A stretch of DNA of 48,305 nucleotides from Bacteroidales bacterium (lineage in GTDB: Bacteria; Bacteroidota; Bacteroidia; Bacteroidales; G3-4614), in assembly GCA_017521245.1 (NCBI GenBank), contig JAFXDI010000039.1, forward strand, positions 1 through 48,305, given 5' to 3'. The position numbers and the translations under genes were made by a program. A model generated the notes under the pieces. The model saw nothing but the letters and a program-made list of their open reading frames with translations. It did no database searches and had not been told where the DNA came from. Below are positions 8,549 to 16,203 of this stretch, one piece after another (position 1 is the first letter of the stretch; each line of letters opens with the position of its first letter).

Positions 8549-9169
8549 TTATATCTCTTTAAAATCATTTATTACTACATCTGACATCTCTTTTACAATG
8601 TTGTATGGGTTAGATGTTGCAACTCCAACAACAAACATTCCTGCTGCGCGAGCGGCATTCAGCCCATGAATAGAGTCCTCAAATACGGCGCACTCTTCTG
8701 GTTTTACTCCAAGCCTTTCTGCTGCAAGCAAAAAACATTGAGGATTTGGTTTTGATAAAGTTATATCATCAGCAGTTATGATTGTATCATATTGGCTCTT
8801 AAACATTGGGTGGCGGTTAAAAACATTAGCCATTTTTTTATCGTTAGAACTTGTAACAACTGCACATTTATAGCCGACGTCCTTAATTTTTCTGAAATAC
8901 TCCTCAAACCCGTTTATATAATAAAATGGCATTGTAGTCTCAAAATTATCAATAGCTGCAACAACCTTTGTTCTGATATCATCATCTTTAAAATATCTTG
9001 TAAGGATATCATTTAATGTTGAGCCTTTGACTTTGTCAAAGATTTTCGGATCATCAGGGAGATATTTAAAAAGTTCCTTTTTCCAAAACTCTGAGTAAAG
9101 ACCTTCGGTGTCGAAAATCACACCATCCATATCAAATAGCAAGGCTTTTATATTGTTTGGGAGTATCAT
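8549..9169 (-). CDS. HAD-superfamily hydrolase, beta-phosphoglucomutase-like
   Basis: Small cytoplasmic phosphatase or phosphomutase of HAD subfamily I with a helical cap. Motif I is DMDGVIFDT (nucleophile Asp13, acid/base Asp15), motif II is VVTSSN (near 104), and motifs III/IV are SKPNPQCFLLAAERLG followed by CAVFEDSIHG (near 137-170). The 206 residues are typical of the PGMB-like family, which acts on sugar phosphates. It heads a two-gene unit with the glycosyltransferase, suggesting but not proving a role in sugar-phosphate supply. A TATCTTTG -7 box lies 28 bp upstream. Confidence 0.88.
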   Translation of the reverse strand: MILPNNIKALLFDMDGVIFDTEGLYSEFWKKELFKYLPDDPKIFDKVKGSTLNDILTRYFKDDDIRTKVVAAIDNFETTMPFYYINGFEEYFRKIKDVGYKCAVVTSSNDKKMANVFNRHPMFKSQYDTIITADDITLSKPNPQCFLLAAERLGVKPEECAVFEDSIHGLNAARAAGMFVVGVATSNPYNIVKEMSDVVINDFKEI

Positions 9170-9196
9170 CTTTATCTCATTTATAGCTAATTTTTA

Positions 9197-9204
9197 CAAA
9201 GATA
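9197..9204 (-). promoter_or_regulatory. Likely -7 element of the HAD-glycosyltransferase unit
   Basis: TATCTTTG on the minus strand matches TAnnTTTG. No TTG is found at the expected 19-22 bp upstream (the nearest is at 12 bp), so this promoter is less certain than the glnN or DUF3575 ones. Confidence 0.4.
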
Positions 9205-9263
9205 AACATTATATGCCAAAAATGATATGTAATATATAAAAAACATAATAAAAATTAATTGTG

Positions 9264-9294
9264 TTGTATATAATATAAATATTAGATTTATTTG
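9264..9294 (+). promoter_or_regulatory. Possible promoter of the small lipoprotein gene
   Basis: TTG (9264-9266), a 20-bp spacer and TTTATTTG (9287-9294). The spacing is ideal, but the -7 element has TT in place of TA. Confidence 0.4.
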
Positions 9295-9319
9295 TACTGA
9301 AAATTAAATATATAGAATT

Positions 9320-9745
9320 ATGAAAAAGATTAAAACAATTTTGAGCATATTTGCAGTTGCTCTTATCCCTGCGTTAGTATCATGTGATGAAGACCGAAAA
9401 TATGTTGATGTAGAGTATGAATATCAACTTATGCAAGGGACACATCAAGATATAACAGGAGCAGTAAGTTATATTGATATTAATGGGAATATGGTATCAG
9501 GAGGCTCAGTATCAAAATATCCTTTTGTAGTATCGTTTGAGGCTGAAAAAGGTTTTGATAATGTGAAAATGGTAGTAACATTAAATCCCTTGTCTGAAGG
9601 AGTCTCATTACCAATTCAGGTAAATCAAAGATATTCATTGGAACTTGAGGATATTGAGAGGGAATCAACCATAACAAATACATTCCAAACAGTTCAAGAG
9701 TATAACGCTTTTTGTGCTACTCCACAAGTTTTTGAAATCAAGTAA
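9320..9745 (+). CDS. Small predicted lipoprotein of unknown function
   Basis: 141 residues with a Bacteroidetes lipoprotein signal: a basic start (MKKIK), a hydrophobic core and the lipobox LVSC with Cys22 followed by Asp-Glu-Asp. An acidic motif after the Cys is compatible with the known Bacteroidetes surface-export signal for lipoproteins, so surface exposure is possible. The rest looks like a small beta-rich domain (alternating hydrophobics such as KYPFVVSFEAEKGF) with one further Cys near the C-terminus. I do not recognise the family. It is monocistronic, divergent from the HAD gene and followed by a strong terminator. Confidence 0.7.
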   Translation: MKKIKTILSIFAVALIPALVSCDEDRKYVDVEYEYQLMQGTHQDITGAVSYIDINGNMVSGGSVSKYPFVVSFEAEKGFDNVKMVVTLNPLSEGVSLPIQVNQRYSLELEDIERESTITNTFQTVQEYNAFCATPQVFEIK

Positions 9746-9821
9746 TTATCATTTATGATTATTACTGCAACTTGCAGAGTAGGGGTGTGATCTATCACAC
9801 TTGCCCTTATAGGAATAAATG

Positions 9822-9853
9822 AACCCCAAAGTCTATCAATAAACTTTGGGGTT
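9822..9853. terminator. Bidirectional terminator between lipoprotein and efflux operon
   Basis: AACCCCAAAGT (9822-9832) and ACTTTGGGGTT (9843-9853) form a perfect 11-bp stem with a 10-base loop and short T-runs on both strands. It lies between two convergent genes and probably serves both. Confidence 0.75.
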
Positions 9854-9875
9854 TACTGTCAAAATAACTTATAAA

Positions 9876-11057
9876 TTACAAAGTATATGCACACAATTTA
9901 GCAAGACTCATATAATATGCTCTTTCGGCATCCAAAGCCATTGTCCTTGCCTCGTAATACATCTGTACCTCTACAATATAGTCGAGCATAGTAATCTCTC
10001 CGCTTTCAAGAGCCTTGCCCAAATATTTCAAATTTGATAACTGCTCAACCGCTGCTTTTGTTTCAGCTGCACTCTTTTGCAATATGATGCTCTTTTCGTA
10101 GTCGTTCTTGATTTGATAATAGAAATTAATCTCCAACTCATTTTTTCGGCTCTCAGTAGCAATAGCGTTAGCCTTTGCCCATTTAACCTTATTGGCATCA
10201 GCCCAAAGAGGAATACTCATACCAATCTTAAATCCGTTAAGTTTAGCATTGTCATCCCACTCTCTTGAATACTCTGCCGAAAGTTTAGGTGCCCAAGCCG
10301 AGCGGTTAAGTTTAATCTCTCTCTCGCTTAGCTCAACCTCGTTGCGAGCATACTCTAAAACAGGGTTAAGAGCCTCCGCTTCTGAATACCAAACATCAAA
10401 TAGAGGAAGGGGAGCGATAATGTCAAACTCGTCAATATTTAAAACAATCTCTTTCCCTCCATTAAGTATAGTAAGTTGCGATAAAATTTCTTGTCTGTCT
10501 GCTTCAACATTTGAGATTTCTCCTTTTGCAAGAGCTAAATCCAATTTAGCCTTATTGAGTTCTAAAATAGAGACATCTCCATTATCAAAACGCTTCTTAA
10601 ATAGAGTAACATTCTCTTCTGCCAAAGAGAGTCGCTCATTAAGTTCTCGATATAGAGCATTATGGTAAATAAGGTCGTAGCACAAAGTTTTTGCTTCGAG
10701 CAGAAGATTAATTCTTTCACGTTTGTACTCAATATCAATAAGTTCGTTTTGTTTTTTGGCAACGCCTGATTTGTAACCAAGAATGGTTTGGAAATCAAAC
10801 TCTTGGCTAACGGCAAACTCTTTACCCTTTACAGGAGAGTTAGCTCCCCATATATAGTTAAATTCAACTTCGGGGTTTGAAAGTGTAACATCCTCTTTAT
10901 TGGCATACTTTTGAGCATTGTTAGCCTCTCTTAAAGTTTTAAGAGTAAGGTTGTTTGCCTCTATCTCGGTAAGAACAGCCTCTATATTGTTATTTTGCGA
11001 CCATACAGTAACAGAAACCGATAGGAATATTATTACAATATATAAACGTTTAAACAT
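9876..11057 (-). CDS. TolC/CusC-like outer-membrane efflux channel
   Basis: Outer-membrane factor that would complete the RND pump encoded upstream. 393 residues with a signal peptide (hydrophobic segment 5-20, cleavage after VWS before Gln21). Two long coiled-coil halves carry repeated helical heptads (for example around 100-185 and 290-385), as in the OEP/TolC family, which works as a trimer. It is the last gene of the metal-efflux operon. An unusually strong Shine-Dalgarno (AAGGAGGA on the minus strand, about 11065-11072) lies inside the final codons of the pump gene and sets the start at 11057, three bases after that gene ends. Confidence 0.88.
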   Translation of the reverse strand: MFKRLYIVIIFLSVSVTVWSQNNNIEAVLTEIEANNLTLKTLREANNAQKYANKEDVTLSNPEVEFNYIWGANSPVKGKEFAVSQEFDFQTILGYKSGVAKKQNELIDIEYKRERINLLLEAKTLCYDLIYHNALYRELNERLSLAEENVTLFKKRFDNGDVSILELNKAKLDLALAKGEISNVEADRQEILSQLTILNGGKEIVLNIDEFDIIAPLPLFDVWYSEAEALNPVLEYARNEVELSEREIKLNRSAWAPKLSAEYSREWDDNAKLNGFKIGMSIPLWADANKVKWAKANAIATESRKNELEINFYYQIKNDYEKSIILQKSAAETKAAVEQLSNLKYLGKALESGEITMLDYIVEVQMYYEARTMALDAERAYYMSLAKLCAYTL

Positions 11058-11059
11058 AA

Positions 11060-14000
11060 CTATATCCTCCTTTTCTTATTCTCAATAATCATATAAACAA
11101 TAGGAATAACAAACATATTCAAAAGTGTAGAGGTAAAAAGTCCTCCTAATATAACCTTAGCCATAGGACTCTGAATTTCGTTACCGGGCAACTCTCCACC
11201 AATAGCTAGAGGAATAAGAGCCAGCATCGAAGTTAGAGCCGTCATAATAATAGGGTTTAGTCTGTCTGTTGAACCTTCAATAATAGTATCCTTAATACTC
11301 TTTCCCTCATTACGTAAAGTGTTGTATCTGCTAATAAGTAACATACCATTACGAGTAGCAATACCAAATAGCGATATAAAACCTATAATAGCCGGAATAC
11401 TTATAATGCCATCACTGAATAGCAATACAAATACGCCACCAATAAGAGCAAGGGGTAAGTTCAACAGAATAACTCCTGCCTGAACAGAACTCTTAAATTG
11501 GTTATACAATAGTAAGAAGATAACAATAATTGAGAAGACAGACATTATACTTAAGCGTTTCGAAGCCTCTGCTTCACTCTCAAACTGACCACCATACTCA
11601 ATATGGTAGCCCTCAGGTAGAGTGATGTTCTCATTAATTCTCTTCTTTATCTCATTAACACCACCAAGTAAATCGCTACCAGACATATTTGCCGATACAA
11701 CAATTTTTCGCTCAGCATTCTCTCTGTTTATGGTGTTAGGTCCCATAACCGATTCAACCTTCGCAACATAGTGTAAAGGGATCTTACCTTCATTTGAATC
11801 AATAAGCATACTTCTAACATCATTAAGCGAGGTGCGTTTATTATCATTAAGTTTAACTGTAACATCAAATGTGCTATTTCCGTCATAAACTTGCGAAACA
11901 ACCTCACCTGCCAACAAAATATGAATCATCTCTCCAAACTCGCCAAGAGTAATACCATAATCTGAAAGCAACTCTCTGTTAGGAGTAATTCTCAATTGAG
12001 GACGCTCTATTTGTTGTTCCACATTAACATCGGCGATACCCTCAACATCCTTGATCAGCTCTTGAATATCACTGCCTAAGTTAAACATATGATTAAGATC
12101 CTTGCCAAATATCTTTATGGCGATGTTTGCTCTTGTACCCGATAGCATAGCATCAATACGGTGCGATATAGGTTGACCTATCTCAATATTCACACCCGGT
12201 AAAACCGAAAGTTTCTCCCTAACCTCTTTAAGCATCTCTTTTTTGCTTCTATTATCAAGTTCAAATGGAGCCTCAATTTCCGAAGCATTAACGCCAAAAG
12301 AGTGTTCAGCAAGTTCTGCTCTACCGGTTTTTCTTGCAACAGTCTTAATCTCTGGAACGGTAAGTAATATCTCTTCAGCCAAACGACCAATCTTATCACT
12401 CTCCTCAAGCGAGATACCGGGAACAGAACTAATATTTATGGTAAGAGAACCTTCGTTAAATTGAGGTAAGAAACTCCTACCTAATGTAAAGAATGCAGTA
12501 ATAGCTGTAATGGTCAGAACAATGGTAGAAATTAAAATAGCCTTCTTGTGATTTAAACTCCACTCCAAACCTCGCTTATAACACTTACCTAAAACTCTCG
12601 AAACAATAGGTTCTCTATCCTTCTTTGCATTTCGTTTGCCACCTAACAAGTAACTACACATTACGGGAGTAAGAGTAAGAGCAATAATAGTTGAAGCAAA
12701 TAGGGCAACTATAAAAGAGATACCAAGAGGAGCCAACATCTTACCCTCCATACCCGATAAGAAGAATAGAGGCAAGAAACTCACAACAATAATCAAAGTA
12801 GAATTCAATATTGGCAAACGAACCTCTTTTGATGCTTCAAAAATCACCTGCAAAGCAGACAATCTTTTACCCTCCTCCTTGGCATTGTTTTGTTTCAATC
12901 TCTTATAAACATTCTCAACGTCAACAATAGCATCATCAACCAACGAGCCAATAGCAATTGCCATACCTCCAATGCTCATGGTATTAATAGTTAATCCCAT
13001 AAGTTTTAGAGTAAGAATAGAGACAATTAGTGATAGTGGAATTGTAACAACCGATATGATTGTTGTACGTACACTCATCAAGAATATGAAAAGTATTATA
13101 ACAACAAACAGTCCACCTTCGTAAAGCGACTTTTGAATATTATTAATTGAACTATCAATAAAACGAGATTGCCTAAAAATATTACTATCAACATCAATAT
13201 TCTGAGGCATCTGACTCTTCATCTCCTCCATTACCTTATCAATGTTCTCGGTAAGAACCATAGTTCCAGCCTCAGGTTGTTTAGTAACGGTAATCAAAAC
13301 AGCAGGTTTAGCCTTTGATGATGCCAAACCAATTTTTGGGGCCTTTGAGCCAATCTTAACTTCTGCAATATCATAAAGGTGAATATGTTCACCTTCGGCA
13401 CGTTTGATTAAGCACTCTGCCATATCATCAGCACTCTTAGAAGATATAGCACCTCTTATAATATACTCGTTACCATATTGATATATAATACCACCAGCGG
13501 CATTCTCATTAAGGTCTTTTACATCCCTCATAACATCATCTAAGGTAACGCCATAGTGACGCATTTTAAGAGGGTCAAGCAATATTTGATACTCCTTAAC
13601 ATCGCCACCAATAACATGAACTTGGGCAACACCAGTAACAGAAAGGAGTCGGGGGCGTATCAAAAAGTCAGCAGTAGTTCGCAGATCTAAAAGCGAAACT
13701 GAGTCAGATGATAGACCAATAATCATAACCTCTCCTAAGATTGAAGTTTGAGGTCCTAATTGTGGAGTACCTGCACTATTGGGGAGTTTGCCCGATAGAG
13801 TAGAGAGTTTCTCTGATACAATTTGTCTGGCAAGATAAATATCGGTGTCCCAATCAAACTCCACCCAAACAATAGAGAATCCAGTTGTGGAAGAAGAACG
13901 AACTCTACGAACACCTGTTGCACCATTTACAGCAGTCTCTATTGGGAATGAAACCAGTTGTTCAACCTCTTCAGGAGCCAGTCCTGGAGCCTCTGTCATA

Positions 14001-14146
14001 ATTGTTACCGTAGGAGCATTAAGGTCGGGGAAAACATCAACCTCCATATTTTTTGCAGTATATATACCGCACATAAGGAGTAATGCTGCCGCCATAATAA
14101 CCACCAATCGGTTATCTAACGAAAATTTTATAATCTTATTAAGCAT
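11060..14146 (-). CDS. Heavy-metal RND efflux pump, CusA/CzcA family
   Basis: Inner-membrane proton-driven transporter of the HME-RND family, 1,028 residues (family about 1,030-1,050). TM1 lies near residues 12-30, the large periplasmic loops include PGLAPEEVEQLVSFPIE (about 54-70), and the TM4 segment AIGSLVDDAIVDVENVYKRL carries the acidic proton-relay residues. A second half repeats the fold and ends with a basic KKRRI tail. The DFGxIVDG signature of Zn/Co CzcA is replaced by GSLVDD, so the metal cannot be assigned from this motif. It sits between the adaptor gene (53 bp upstream) and the TolC-like gene (2 bp downstream). The His-rich partners argue for metal rather than drug export. Confidence 0.92.
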   Translation of the reverse strand: MLNKIIKFSLDNRLVVIMAAALLLMCGIYTAKNMEVDVFPDLNAPTVTIMTEAPGLAPEEVEQLVSFPIETAVNGATGVRRVRSSSTTGFSIVWVEFDWDTDIYLARQIVSEKLSTLSGKLPNSAGTPQLGPQTSILGEVMIIGLSSDSVSLLDLRTTADFLIRPRLLSVTGVAQVHVIGGDVKEYQILLDPLKMRHYGVTLDDVMRDVKDLNENAAGGIIYQYGNEYIIRGAISSKSADDMAECLIKRAEGEHIHLYDIAEVKIGSKAPKIGLASSKAKPAVLITVTKQPEAGTMVLTENIDKVMEEMKSQMPQNIDVDSNIFRQSRFIDSSINNIQKSLYEGGLFVVIILFIFLMSVRTTIISVVTIPLSLIVSILTLKLMGLTINTMSIGGMAIAIGSLVDDAIVDVENVYKRLKQNNAKEEGKRLSALQVIFEASKEVRLPILNSTLIIVVSFLPLFFLSGMEGKMLAPLGISFIVALFASTIIALTLTPVMCSYLLGGKRNAKKDREPIVSRVLGKCYKRGLEWSLNHKKAILISTIVLTITAITAFFTLGRSFLPQFNEGSLTINISSVPGISLEESDKIGRLAEEILLTVPEIKTVARKTGRAELAEHSFGVNASEIEAPFELDNRSKKEMLKEVREKLSVLPGVNIEIGQPISHRIDAMLSGTRANIAIKIFGKDLNHMFNLGSDIQELIKDVEGIADVNVEQQIERPQLRITPNRELLSDYGITLGEFGEMIHILLAGEVVSQVYDGNSTFDVTVKLNDNKRTSLNDVRSMLIDSNEGKIPLHYVAKVESVMGPNTINRENAERKIVVSANMSGSDLLGGVNEIKKRINENITLPEGYHIEYGGQFESEAEASKRLSIMSVFSIIVIFLLLYNQFKSSVQAGVILLNLPLALIGGVFVLLFSDGIISIPAIIGFISLFGIATRNGMLLISRYNTLRNEGKSIKDTIIEGSTDRLNPIIMTALTSMLALIPLAIGGELPGNEIQSPMAKVILGGLFTSTLLNMFVIPIVYMIIENKKRRI

Positions 14147-14199
14147 AGTGAAAACCTTTCTTATCCAATTAAATTTTCAATAAACTAACGAATGATTCA

Positions 14200-15447
14200 T
14201 TAATGACTATGTGAATGTCCCTCAGGAATAACACTCTTTCGTGATGCGGCTTTAAGTTGATGAACACCATCAGTAACAACCAAATCTCCGTTATTTAAAC
14301 CTTTAAGAATTTGTACCATTTCTCCGTTACTCTCGCCAAGAGTAACCTCAGTCTTGCGGAAATGCTCACAATCAAGAGCAACAAACAGATAATATAAACC
14401 TTGCTCCTCGCAGATAGCATTCTCAGGAACAGATAGAACCTCTTTTTCTGTATTGGTTAATATATATATATCGGCGTAAGTGCCCGGAATTAAATTGTGA
14501 TTGTTGTTAAACTCAAAAGTAACAGGAATAAAGTTCTCCCCGTGGGTAATATATTTACCATACGATAAAACTTTACCGTTCATCTCCTCCAACTTGTATA
14601 GATAGTCGATCATAGGTATTCTAAAGTTAGCACTCTTTATTTTAGGAAGGTCTGCGAAACTTTCATGTTCAATATTTGCTCTTAAAAGAAGTATTTTATT
14701 TTTGCTGATCATTGCTATCTTTTGACCAACAGAAACATAATCTCCATTATTAATCATAATTTGAGATATATATCCCTCAGTAGGAGCAATTATTGCCGAG
14801 CCGTTGCCGTCATTTCCGTTTACAGCCTCGTATGCAGCCTTGGCATTTTCGTACTCAACCTTAATGTCTGAGAACTCTTTTTCGCTTACTATCTTATCTT
14901 TAACAAGTTCTTCGGCACGTTCATAATCTCTTTTAGCCTTTTCGTATGCAATTTTAGTTCGGTATGCAATATCTCCATCTTGGAGGTTTGAAGAAGATAC
15001 AGAGAAAAGTTTGTCACCCTTATTAACAGCACAGCCATCAACGGGATAGGGGTTGCCAAATGTAATTATTCCACTTGTTGGAGCAACAATATATATGGCA
15101 TCTGCTGGTGAAGATATAATATCTCCACTACATTTTATAATATTAGCAAAAGGAGCAGGCTCTATCTTCTTTACTTTAAGATTTGCATTTTCAGATTGTT
15201 GGTGAGTAAATACAACAACATTTTTATCTTCATGAATATCAGCGTGCGAATGATTATGTTCATCGGCATGAGCGTGGTTATGATTGTGAGTATCTTCGCT
15301 CTCATTATCATGGTTATGACTCTCCTCGTTTTCATGAATATGGTTGTGTATATCATTGCTATGATGAGAGTTATTCTCTTTCTCTCCATTACAACCATAA
15401 AATGATATAGTTGCCAATGCAACAATAATAATATAAAATCTCTTCAT
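14200..15447 (-). CDS. RND periplasmic adaptor with His-rich N-terminus (CusB/CzcB-like)
   Basis: Membrane-fusion protein linking the RND pump to the outer-membrane channel. 415 residues with a lipoprotein signal (lipobox FYGC, Cys19). Residues about 27-75 form an extreme His/Asp/Asn/Glu-rich tract (motifs HNHIHE, ESHNHD, HNHNHAHADEHNHSH), and the protein ends in GHSHSH, so both ends can bind metal. The remainder has the adaptor order: barrel-sandwich (IVAPTSGIITFG near 120), helical hairpin (about 160-200), second sandwich half (IIAPTEGYISQI), then beta-barrel domains. The metal tract suggests capture or buffering of a soft or borderline cation such as Zn, Co, Ni, Cd or Cu. It lies 96 bp downstream of the small His/Cys protein. 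Confidence 0.9.
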   Translation of the reverse strand: MKRFYIIIVALATISFYGCNGEKENNSHHSNDIHNHIHENEESHNHDNESEDTHNHNHAHADEHNHSHADIHEDKNVVVFTHQQSENANLKVKKIEPAPFANIIKCSGDIISSPADAIYIVAPTSGIITFGNPYPVDGCAVNKGDKLFSVSSSNLQDGDIAYRTKIAYEKAKRDYERAEELVKDKIVSEKEFSDIKVEYENAKAAYEAVNGNDGNGSAIIAPTEGYISQIMINNGDYVSVGQKIAMISKNKILLLRANIEHESFADLPKIKSANFRIPMIDYLYKLEEMNGKVLSYGKYITHGENFIPVTFEFNNNHNLIPGTYADIYILTNTEKEVLSVPENAICEEQGLYYLFVALDCEHFRKTEVTLGESNGEMVQILKGLNNGDLVVTDGVHQLKAASRKSVIPEGHSHSH

Positions 15448-15543
15448 AATTATATAAATAATTAAGTATCACCTATAAAGTGATATGTGATGTTATTAAA
15501 ATAAAAGAATATTAATTGTGAATCTATGAATAAACAGGCATAG

Positions 15544-15954
15544 TTATGCCATAGGAGGAGCCCTTAGTAAAGAGCATTGTGTATGGGGTGATATATTAAA
15601 AATATCATCAGTATAATATAATCTAATGCTATGTTGTGCGATAAAATCATATTTATAGTTATAAATATCAAAAAAATCAATTTGGGAAAACTTTACCTTT
15701 GAGTCAGAATCGTCATACGCTTTCTTAATAATGGAATCACTATTCTCAGAGAAAGGGCACTCCTCGCAGTTGTTATTATTACAACATTTATCATTGTCAG
15801 AATCATTGCAAGGAGAGTGATGACAATCACTATGTGAGGAGTCAGAAATAAATATAAGAACTCCATTATGGTGATGATGGGGTATAACAGTTATTGCAAT
15901 CCAGAACAAGGTTGCAATAAATAAACATATAACAGAAAGAGACCTTTTCATCAC
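15544..15954 (-). CDS. Small His/Cys-rich secreted protein heading the metal-efflux operon
   Basis: 136 residues with an N-terminal hydrophobic segment (about 6-24) followed by PHHHHNG. A Cys/His cluster spans about 43-66 (motifs DCHHSPC, DKCCNNNNCEEC), and the protein ends LLRAPPMA. I recall families of small proteins preceding Bacteroidetes metal-efflux operons with HH, CC and terminal PP motifs (DUF6769 or HYC_CC_PP types); membership is probable but unverified. The residues indicate metal binding outside the inner membrane, perhaps as a chaperone or buffer for the pump. Two TATCTTTG -7 boxes lie upstream, so it is the first gene of the operon. Confidence 0.75.
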   Translation of the reverse strand: MMKRSLSVICLFIATLFWIAITVIPHHHHNGVLIFISDSSHSDCHHSPCNDSDNDKCCNNNNCEECPFSENSDSIIKKAYDDSDSKVKFSQIDFFDIYNYKYDFIAQHSIRLYYTDDIFNISPHTQCSLLRAPPMA

Positions 15955-15972
15955 TAAAAATTCCTATTTATA

Positions 15973-15990
15973 TTACTTCAAAGATAGGTA
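15973..15990. repeat. 18-bp direct repeat, copy 1 (proximal -7 region)
   Basis: TTACTTCAAAGATAGGTA is repeated exactly at 16058-16075, 85 bp away. Read on the minus strand, each copy contains the promoter core TATCTTTG. This copy would start transcription about 18 bases before the first efflux gene but has no TTG at the proper -33 distance. Confidence 0.7.
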
Positions 15991-16045
15991 CAAACGAGCA
16001 AAATACGTAGAACTTGTTCTGATGTGTTTTACAACGAGTGCAGAT

Positions 16046-16095
16046 TATCTTCGAAGTTTACTTCAAAGATAGGTAATAATTTGATAGTTAACAAA
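16046..16095 (-). promoter_or_regulatory. Distal promoter with overlapping dyad, metal-efflux operon
   Basis: On the minus strand TTTG (16095-16092), a 20-bp spacer and TATCTTTG (16071-16064) match the Bacteroides promoter pattern. The -7 box lies in one arm of an imperfect inverted repeat, TATCTTCGAAG (16046-16056) with CTTCAAAGATA (16061-16071), one mismatch, 4-base centre. The second 18-bp direct repeat copy (16058-16075) covers the same site. The arrangement looks like an operator over a promoter; the LytTR regulator encoded next door is a candidate binder. Confidence 0.55.
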
Positions 16096-16111
16096 TTTAT
16101 TTTTTTGATAA

Positions 16112-16144
16112 TTGTATTATTTGTTAAAAAATATATTATATTTG
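16112..16144 (+). promoter_or_regulatory. Promoter of the two-component system
   Basis: TTG (16112-16114), 22 bp and TATATTTG (16137-16144) on the plus strand, giving a leader of about 55 bases. It is back to back with the efflux promoter, so one regulator could act on both. Confidence 0.5.
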
Positions 16145-16203
16145 TATCTGAGTTTAGTGCTTAATATACAATGTGTTAAGATGCTATATGTTTAAAAAGA
16201 ATC

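Noticed and set aside
9785..9800. TGTGA...TCACA palindrome resembling a CRP box
   Set aside because: The half-sites are 4 bp apart instead of the 6 bp of the CRP consensus, it lies between two convergent gene ends next to a terminator, and Bacteroidetes do not use E. coli-type CRP sites in this way. It is better read as a small hairpin.
10192..10668. 158-residue plus-strand frame inside the TolC-like gene
   Set aside because: Antisense to a clear family member, Ser/Leu-rich as expected for the complementary frame, no promoter or start signal.
11060..14146. Multidrug (AcrB-type) pump instead of a metal pump
   Set aside because: The His-rich adaptor, the His/Cys small protein and the overall CusA/CzcA-type segments favour metal export, although the exact metal stays open.
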